A stretch of 5,690 nucleotides of DNA from Polaromonas sp. (GTDB lineage Bacteria; Pseudomonadota; Gammaproteobacteria; Burkholderiales; Burkholderiaceae_C), in the NCBI GenBank assembly GCA_026786065.1, contig JAJAYS010000009.1:1-5690 (forward strand), read 5' to 3'. Position numbers and translations under genes: made by a program. The notes under the pieces are model-generated. The model was given only the letters and a program-made list of their open reading frames with translations. It was not told where the DNA came from and ran no database searches. This document shows positions 1 to 4,090 of this stretch, in pieces; position 1 is the stretch's first letter, and every line of letters starts with the position of its first letter.

Positions 1-2
1 GG

Positions 3-314
3 GGGGGTTTTAAAACCCGTCGGGCTAGGCGGGCCACCTCCGCCGCGGGGGCCTCGGCGTTGCACGCCGCGCTGGCTGTCGCGCTGAGGGAGCGCCGGAT
101 CGCCGCAGCCGGGCTCGACGTATCCGAGGGGGAGCCCAAGGTCCATCGGGATCTGCTGACGCTGCCGAATGTGGTTCTGACACCGCATATTGCCAGCGCG
201 TCGCTGCCGACGCTCCGGGCGCTGGCGCAGCTCGCAGCCGACAACCTGATTGCTTTTTTTACAGGAAAACCGCCGATAACCCATATAAAACAGGCGCAGG
301 CAGCTCCTAAATGA
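3..314 (+). CDS. D-isomer-specific 2-hydroxyacid dehydrogenase, C-terminal fragment
   Basis: This is the last ~80 residues of an NAD(P)-dependent D-2-hydroxyacid dehydrogenase (glyoxylate/hydroxypyruvate reductase type), a cytosolic enzyme that interconverts 2-oxoacids and D-2-hydroxyacids. Visible family signatures are IAAAGLDVSEGEP (codons about 96-137), holding the Glu of the catalytic region, and LTPHIASAS (177-203), holding the catalytic His (codon 186-188). The tail LAADNLIAFFTGKPP is typical of the return to the catalytic domain. The gene ends with TGA at 312-314. About 230 upstream residues, including the Rossmann GxGxxG motif, lie outside the window. The frame is open from base 3, but family similarity in this frame begins only near base 65; before that the expected RGGL motif sits in another frame (44-55), suggesting a base insertion near 56-64. 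A Ser replaces the usual Phe in DVFEGEP. The exact substrate cannot be told. It is followed closely by rmuC on the same strand. Confidence 0.85.
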   Translation, partial: GGFKTRRARRATSAAGASALHAALAVALRERRIAAAGLDVSEGEPKVHRDLLTLPNVVLTPHIASASLPTLRALAQLAADNLIAFFTGKPPITHIKQAQAAPK

Positions 315-324
315 ATAGCGCCTC

Positions 325-329
325 GGGAG
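325..329 (+). promoter_or_regulatory. Ribosome binding site of rmuC
   Basis: GGGAG lies 7 bases before the TTG at 337. It is the only good Shine-Dalgarno match here, and it supports the TTG start, which places the membrane anchor directly at the N-terminus. Confidence 0.6.
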
Positions 330-336
330 CTGCACC

Positions 337-1680
337 TTGATCGACTGGCTGATCCCCGGCCTGCTTGTGGCCGTGTTGCTGCTGCTGGTCTGCTTGATGC
401 TCTGGCTGATGCTGCGCAAACCAGACCGTAGCGCGCAGGTCGAGTTGCTGAAAGGCCTGGCTGCCGGCCACGAGAAGACCGAGCGCGAGTTGCGCCGCGA
501 AATTGCAGACAACGCGCGCACCAACAGGCAAGAGCTGGCTGGCACCCTGACCTCGTTCCAGCAGGCGCTGGTCGGGCAGGGCGCCGAGGCCATTCGCACT
601 CAGAACGCCCAGCTCGATGCCTTCGCCCAGCAACTGACGCTGCTGCAGAAAACGCTGTCCGACACCCTGGTCACGCAGTTGCAATCGCTGAGCGATTCGA
701 ATGCGCGCCGCATGGTTGAGGTGCGCGAGACGCTGGAAACGCAGCTGACGCAATTGCAGCAGACCAACGCGGCCAAGCTCGATGAAATGCGCAGGACGGT
801 CGATGAAAAACTGCAGACCACGCTGGAAACCCGGCTCGGCGAAAGCTTCAAGCAGGTCGCCGACCGGCTCGAACAAGTGCATCGGGGGCTGGGTGAGATG
901 CAGACGCTGGCGCAGGGCGTGGGTGACCTCAAACATCTGCTGACCAACGTCAAGACACGCGGCATTTTCGGCGAGGCCCAACTGGCTGCCTTGCTTGAGC
1001 AGGTCTTCACCGTCGATCAGTACGCCGCGCAGGTGGTGACGCGGCGCGGCGGCAAGAATCCGGTCGATTTCGCCATTCGGCTGCCGGGTCGCTCCGACTC
1101 TGGCGAGCCGCTTTGGCTGCCCATCGATGCCAAGTTCCCGACTGAAGACTACGAACGGCTGCTCGATGCCCAACAGCGCGCCGATGCTGCCGGCGCGGAA
1201 GTCGCCGGAAGGGCGCTGGAAGCCCGGATCCGCCTTGAGGCGAAGTCGATTGCCGACAAATACATCGACCCGCCTTTCACCACCGACTTCGCGATCTTGT
1301 TTTTGCCGACTGAGGGCCTGTATGCCGAGGTGCTGCGCCGGCCGGGCCTGATGGAGTATTTGCAGCGCGACCACCGCATCACGCTGGCCGGCCCGACCAC
1401 CCTGCTGGCCATGCTCAATTCGCTGCAGATGGGTTTCAGGACACTGGCACTGGAAAAGCGCTCCAGCGAGGTCTGGCAGGTGCTCGGCGCCGTGAAGACC
1501 GAGTTTGGCAAGTTCGGCGACGTGCTGACCAACGTCAGGCGCCAGACCGAAACCGTGCTGAACACGCTGAGCAGCGCCGAACAGCGCAGCCGCGTCATGA
1601 GCAAAGCTTTGCGCAACGTCGAGGCGCTGCCTGAGCCCGAGTCTGCGCGGCTGCTTCCGATGAAGAAGGAGCCGGAGTGA
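337..1680 (+). CDS. rmuC: DNA recombination protein RmuC
   Basis: This encodes a 447-residue RmuC family protein; E. coli RmuC is about 475 residues. RmuC proteins are linked genetically to limiting recombination at inverted repeats and are thought to have a restriction-endonuclease-like fold; the exact biochemistry is unsettled. The order is classic. A hydrophobic anchor at about residues 3-26 (WLIPGLLVAVLLLLVCLMLW) is followed by a long coiled coil at about 35-190 rich in Gln, Glu, Arg and Leu, then the conserved RmuC domain at about 195-430. Conserved stretches include RGIFGEAQLAALLEQVF (from Arg208), PIDAKFP (Asp264, Lys266), FLPTEGLYAEVL (Glu326) and LAGPTTLLAMLNSLQMGF. The start is TTG, chosen because of the GGGAG site and because it begins immediately before the anchor. 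It starts 22 bases after the dehydrogenase stop, so cotranscription is likely. The 545-residue antisense frame across it is a high-GC shadow. Confidence 0.96.
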   Translation: MIDWLIPGLLVAVLLLLVCLMLWLMLRKPDRSAQVELLKGLAAGHEKTERELRREIADNARTNRQELAGTLTSFQQALVGQGAEAIRTQNAQLDAFAQQLTLLQKTLSDTLVTQLQSLSDSNARRMVEVRETLETQLTQLQQTNAAKLDEMRRTVDEKLQTTLETRLGESFKQVADRLEQVHRGLGEMQTLAQGVGDLKHLLTNVKTRGIFGEAQLAALLEQVFTVDQYAAQVVTRRGGKNPVDFAIRLPGRSDSGEPLWLPIDAKFPTEDYERLLDAQQRADAAGAEVAGRALEARIRLEAKSIADKYIDPPFTTDFAILFLPTEGLYAEVLRRPGLMEYLQRDHRITLAGPTTLLAMLNSLQMGFRTLALEKRSSEVWQVLGAVKTEFGKFGDVLTNVRRQTETVLNTLSSAEQRSRVMSKALRNVEALPEPESARLLPMKKEPE

Positions 1681-1751
1681 GCCCCTGCCTGGACGACGGG
1701 AGCCGGCCCTGACCCCTGAGCTTGGGACCTTCTGCAAAAGTCCCTGCGGAA

Positions 1752-1893
1752 TGCGGCCTGCGATCAGCCGGACCCGGGCGGTCTGCTGCGTGGCTTTTTT
1801 TCCAGTAGCGCGGCTATTGGCTGCAAAAATACGCCTTGCAGCCCATCCCGATCCGGCTGCCACAGTTCCTGCCAAGTTTATGCAGAGGGTCCC
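1752..1893 (+). repeat. Intergenic repeat, copy A (inverted partner at 3852-3993)
   Basis: This 142-base segment aligns to the reverse complement of 3852-3993. Hand alignment gives about 104 matches in 144 columns (~72%) with only a few single-base gaps. The strongest blocks are the first 16 bases (TGCGGCCTGCGATCAG, identical), GCGGTCTG, GCTATTG, ACGCCTTGCAG and TCCCGATCCGG. Similarity stops within a few bases outside both ends. No transposase, obvious terminal inverted repeat or target-site duplication is visible. Single-base gaps and mismatches break reading frames, so conservation is at DNA rather than protein level. It may be a dispersed intergenic or MITE-like repeat; the family is not identified. 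Confidence 0.85.
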
Positions 1894-1920
1894 TTCCGCG
1901 CGTGATAGGCGCACAGATCT

Positions 1921-1951
1921 GCCGGCATGCATGTATGCCGGCATGACCGGC
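1921..1951. repeat. Overlapping palindromes (two alternative hairpins)
   Basis: GCCGGCAT (1921-1928) pairs perfectly with ATGCCGGC (1935-1942) around a 6-base loop. The central bases are also nearly symmetrical, so 10 of 11 dyad positions match. The right arm is reused: GCCGG (1937-1941) pairs with CCGGC (1947-1951) around CATGA, so the two hairpins exclude each other. It lies between convergent genes, where a transcription barrier is plausible, but no U-tract follows on either strand. A protein-binding dyad is the alternative. Confidence 0.6.
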
Positions 1952-2141
1952 GTGCGTCTGCGGGAAGCGTCTCAATGCCGCTGGTACTCGGATCGGCGGG
2001 TGCGCTGGTAGGCGCAGACGGGGTTTCCTGGTCCAGCAGTGCGCTGCTCGGAGCCGGCTCGCGCGCGGCCTGGCGGCTGAAAGAAAGCCTGCCGGGCGCG
2101 GCGAGGACGCCACCGCGCAATCGTCGCTGAAGGGCGAAACT

Positions 2142-3002
2142 TCAGAGTTCGTAGAACTTCCTGATCGCCTGCCAGGCGCTTTCCGGGTCATCGACATACT
2201 GGAACAGCTTGAGGTCTTCGGGCGAGATCGCGCCTTCCTCGATCAGCACGTCGAAATTGACCAGCCGCTGCCAGTAGTCGGAGCCGAACAAAATGATCGG
2301 CACCGGTTTGGCCTTGCGCGTCTGCACCAGCGTGATGACCTCAAACAACTCGTCGAGCGTGCCAAAGCCGCCGGGGAAAGCCACCAGCGCTTTGGCACGC
2401 ATCATGAAATGCATTTTGCGCAACGCAAAGTAGTGAAACTTGAAGCTCAGCGACGGCGACACATAGGGGTTCGAGCCTTCTTCGCGCGGCAACGCAATGC
2501 TCAGGCCGACGTTGGGCTGACCCACTTCATGCGCGCCACGGTTGGCCGCTTCCATGATGCCCGGTCCACCGTCGGTGCAAATGAAGAGCTGTTCGGCTGC
2601 GGGGCGGGCGCGGCTGTATTCGGCAACCAGCCGGGCGAACAGCCGGGCCTGGTCGTAGTAGCGGGCATTGCGCACCTGTCGCCGGGCGAGCGCCAGCGCC
2701 TTCGCATCGTCGCCTCTTTCGGCCAGCCCAAGGGCCGCACTGGCCACTTCGGGCGCCGCAAAGCGCGCACTGCCAAAAACCACCACGGTGTTTTCGATGC
2801 CGAGCGACGCCTGCCCCAGGTCGGGCTTGAGCATCTCCAGCTGAAAACGAATCCCGCGTGTTTCGCGGCGCAGCAAAAACTCCGGATCGACGAATGCCAG
2901 CCGGTTGGCGTCGGCCTCAAGGGCTTCGTCGTTGGCATGCGCGTGCAGTTCGGCCCATGCGTGAGCGAGCCGGCTGCCGGACAGATTGTGAGTTTGTTCC
3001 AT
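2142..3002 (-). CDS. LOG-family protein (nucleoside-monophosphate phosphoribohydrolase-like)
   Basis: This 286-residue LOG family (TIGR00730-type) Rossmann protein belongs to a family whose characterised members cleave the N-glycosidic bond of nucleoside 5'-monophosphates, including cytokinin ribotides, releasing the base and ribose 5-phosphate in the cytosol. The diagnostic motifs are present. VVVFGSAR (73-80) opens the nucleotide fold, followed by TDGGPGIMEAANRGA (143-157), FALRKMHFMMRAKALVAF (192-209) and PGGFGTLDELFEVIT (210-224, the PGGxGTxxE signature). About 70 residues precede the fold, longer than the minimal ~190-residue plant-type LOG proteins. The start at 3002 (MEQTHNLSG) is preferred. 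An in-frame extension to 3128 would cross the efp terminator and adds sequence without family features. No strong Shine-Dalgarno precedes 3002, so the start is moderately certain. Substrate is not determinable here: base salvage or a PpnN-like housekeeping role is more likely than true cytokinin synthesis. Confidence 0.9.
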   Translation of the reverse strand: MEQTHNLSGSRLAHAWAELHAHANDEALEADANRLAFVDPEFLLRRETRGIRFQLEMLKPDLGQASLGIENTVVVFGSARFAAPEVASAALGLAERGDDAKALALARRQVRNARYYDQARLFARLVAEYSRARPAAEQLFICTDGGPGIMEAANRGAHEVGQPNVGLSIALPREEGSNPYVSPSLSFKFHYFALRKMHFMMRAKALVAFPGGFGTLDELFEVITLVQTRKAKPVPIILFGSDYWQRLVNFDVLIEEGAISPEDLKLFQYVDDPESAWQAIRKFYEL

Positions 3003-3080
3003 GCTTGATTGTCGCCGAGCCAGTCGGGCCTGCGCGGCGTAGAGCGCGCAGAGCGTGTCGGCCAAAAGACAATTTTCTGA

Positions 3081-3115
3081 AGAGAAAAGCACAAAGGCCC
3101 CGTGGGGAGCCTTTG
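3081..3115 (-). terminator. Rho-independent terminator of efp
   Basis: Read on the minus strand, CAAAGGC (3115-3109) pairs with GCCTTTG (3098-3092). Three further G-C pairs close a tiny loop past one bulged A. The stem is followed by TGCTTTTCTCTT (complement of 3091-3080), an interrupted U-tract. It begins 26 bases after the efp stop and precedes the LOG gene, so most efp transcripts should end here and the LOG gene probably needs its own promoter in 3003-3090; no convincing -35/-10 pair was seen there. Confidence 0.8.
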
Positions 3116-3140
3116 CGGGAATGGGCAACGGGGTGTGGGG

Positions 3141-3695
3141 CTAGACGCGCTTGCGGTATTCGCCGGTGCGCGTGTCGATTTCGACGACATCGCCTTGAGC
3201 CACGAAAATCGGTACCCCGATTTCAAAACCGGTTGCGATTTTTGCCGGCTTCAAGACCTTGCCGGAGGTGTCGCCCTTGACGGCCGGCTCGGTCCAGGTG
3301 ATTTCACGCTCGACGCTGGTTGGCACCTCGACCGAAATGGCCTTGCCGTCGTAGAACACGACTTCGAGGTCCATGCCGTCCTGCAGGTAGTTCAGCGAGT
3401 CGCCCATGTTCTCGGCCTCAACCTCGTACTGGTTGTAGTCGGAGTCCATGCAGATGTACATCGGGTCGGCAAAGTACGAATAGGTGCAATCCTTTTTATC
3501 GAGGATGACCTGATCGATCTTGTCGTCGGCCTTGAAGACCTGCTCGGTGTTGAAGTTGTTCAGCAGGCTTTTGAGCTTCATGCGCACCGTGGCCGAGTTG
3601 CGCCCGCCCCGGCTGTATTCGGTTTTCAGCACAACCATCGGGTCTTTGCCGTGCATGATGACGTTGCCGGCGCGTATCTCTTGAGCGATTTTCAT
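3141..3695 (-). CDS. efp: Translation elongation factor P (arginine-type)
   Basis: This 184-residue elongation factor P is the normal length for the family. It binds stalled ribosomes between the P and E sites and speeds peptide bonds at polyproline stretches. The N-terminal KOW-like domain spans about 1-64, OB domain II about 66-127 and OB domain III about 129-184. The last carries the family signature in [13 protein letters not shown]. The loop that reaches the peptidyl-transferase centre reads YSRGGRNSA, with Arg32 where E. coli EF-P has the lysylated Lys34. Arg32 is the residue rhamnosylated by EarP in Pseudomonas, Shewanella and Neisseria, so the same modification is predicted. Stretches such as KADDK and [11 protein letters not shown] closely resemble Neisseria/Pseudomonas EF-P. 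ATG 3695 ([11 protein letters not shown]) matches the family start; the in-frame ATG at 3776 would add 27 unrelated residues. No clear Shine-Dalgarno precedes it: the leader is pyrimidine-rich with a heptamer repeat. earP is not among the neighbours. Confidence 0.97.
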   Translation of the reverse strand: MKIAQEIRAGNVIMHGKDPMVVLKTEYSRGGRNSATVRMKLKSLLNNFNTEQVFKADDKIDQVILDKKDCTYSYFADPMYICMDSDYNQYEVEAENMGDSLNYLQDGMDLEVVFYDGKAISVEVPTSVEREITWTEPAVKGDTSGKVLKPAKIATGFEIGVPIFVAQGDVVEIDTRTGEYRKRV

Positions 3696-3700
3696 AGCGA

Positions 3701-3720
3701 AGTGGGTAGTGGGTAGTGGG
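3701..3720. repeat. AGTGGGT tandem repeat in the efp leader
   Basis: Two full copies of AGTGGGT plus AGTGGG follow in direct array, starting 5 bases upstream of the efp ATG. In efp mRNA the leader therefore reads repeated ACCCACT. It occupies the position where a Shine-Dalgarno would be expected, and no purine-rich site is visible. Confidence 0.75.
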
Positions 3721-3851
3721 CCGTAAAGATCAGGACTGCGTGCGGCAATGCGAAGCGTAGATTGTGCAGTTGCCAAAAGATGGCGTGTTTTGCAAAGCCT
3801 CTGATTTTAACGGTTTAGCCAGTCGCCTGATGAGTCAGTGCCGGGTTTGTT

Positions 3852-3993
3852 GCGGCCCCTCTGAATAGATCGGGCGGCTTTGTGGCGGCCGGATCGGGAC
3901 GCCTGCAAGGCGTTTTACTGCGGTCAATAGCTCCGGTGTTAGAAAGAAAAGCAACACGGCAGACCGCACGAGCAAGCCTGATCGCAGGCCGCA
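3852..3993 (-). repeat. Intergenic repeat, copy B (inverted partner of 1752-1893)
   Basis: The reverse complement of this 142-base segment aligns end to end with copy A at about 72% identity by hand count. It starts (minus sense, 3993 downward) with the same 16 bases as copy A and ends in a shared CAGAGGG block. Unlike copy A, it keeps a perfect ACGCCT-TGC-AGGCGT hairpin; copy A has ACGCCTTGCAGCCCAT and has lost the symmetry. It ends 19 bases before the PmrA-type box of eptA, so the repeat sits directly upstream of that control region. Confidence 0.85.
3899..3916 (+). terminator. Terminator-like hairpin inside repeat copy B
   Basis: ACGCCT (3899-3904) pairs with AGGCGT (3908-3913) around a GCA loop, and the stem runs into TTTT (3913-3916) on the plus strand. 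The shape fits a short intrinsic terminator for plus-strand transcription entering from the efp side, which would insulate eptA. No plus-strand gene lies just upstream, so its role is unclear, and the U-tract is short. Confidence 0.4.
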
Positions 3994-4012
3994 GAGAGTT
4001 GTCTGGAGGAGA

Positions 4013-4029
4013 CTTAAGCAGGATTTAAG
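4013..4029 (+). promoter_or_regulatory. Putative PmrA/BasR-type operator upstream of eptA
   Basis: The sequence reads CTTAAG (4013-4018), CAGGA, TTTAAG (4024-4029): two direct half-sites with a 5-base spacer, fitting YTTAAK-N5-YTTAAK, the established PmrA (BasR) response-regulator box of enteric bacteria. It lies 61 bases before the chosen GTG start of a lipid A phosphoethanolamine transferase, a classic PmrA target class. OmpR-family activators usually overlap the -35 region, so the second half-site may serve as -35. No clear -10 follows, which is common at activated promoters. Assignment to PmrA in this organism is inference. Confidence 0.6.
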
Positions 4030-4090
4030 TGGGCTGGGGCACATTTGCGTGCTTACCGCGACCCAACGTAACTTCCCCAGGCTTTCCTCC

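Larger units (their letters stand above)
1681..2141. other. Intergenic region between convergent rmuC and LOG genes
   Basis: This stretch of 461 bases has no gene I can support. Short frames on both strands give low-complexity Arg/Ala/Pro/Ser proteins without recognisable motifs, and none has a convincing ribosome site. It contains a small hairpin after rmuC (GGGAC 1724-1728 with GTCCC 1740-1744), repeat copy A (1752-1893) with an internal T7 run at 1795-1801, and a palindrome cluster (1921-1951). An 8-base inverted pair, CGTCTGCG (1955-1962) and CGCAGACG (2013-2020), is too widely spaced to interpret. No textbook intrinsic terminator for rmuC or the LOG gene was found. The T7 run after a GC-rich, weakly foldable stretch is the best candidate for ending rmuC transcription. 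Confidence 0.7.
3696..4090. other. Divergent intergenic region between efp and eptA
   Basis: This 395-base region separates the divergently read efp and phosphoethanolamine transferase genes. It holds a heptamer tandem repeat in the efp leader (3701-3720), repeat copy B (3852-3993) with an internal terminator-like hairpin (3899-3916), and a PmrA-type box (4013-4029). The efp promoter should lie in 3721-3850. TAAAAT on the minus strand (3809-3804) resembles a -10 element but has no good -35 at the right spacing. The 126-residue minus-strand frame over copy B shows no recognisable domain and overlaps the start of eptA, so I do not call it a gene. Confidence 0.7.

Noticed and set aside
1724..1744. 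Hairpin GGGAC/GTCCC after rmuC as an intrinsic terminator
   Set aside because: The 5-base stem has a large loop and is not followed by a T-tract; the nearest T run is 50 bases later.
307..1944. 545-residue open frame on the minus strand across rmuC
   Set aside because: It is antisense to a clear rmuC and yields a Gln/Arg/His-rich protein without motifs, the usual shadow of a GC-rich gene.
1878..2120. Possible small Pro/Ala/Ser-rich protein on the minus strand after the LOG gene
   Set aside because: No ribosome site, no recognised motif, and equal-length frames exist on the other strand and in neighbouring frames.
3003..3128. N-terminal extension of the LOG protein to an ATG at 3128
   Set aside because: It would cross the efp terminator and start 13 bases from the efp stop; the added 42 residues show no family features.
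3696..3776. EF-P start at the upstream in-frame ATG 3776
   Set aside because: EF-P orthologues begin with MK-A-QE as at 3695; the extra 27 residues include the translated heptamer repeat and look non-coding.
3797..3830. efp promoter with TAAAAT as -10 (3809-3804, minus strand)
   Set aside because: The -10-like hexamer is reasonable, but no -35 match lies 16-18 bases upstream, so it is mentioned only in the intergenic entry.
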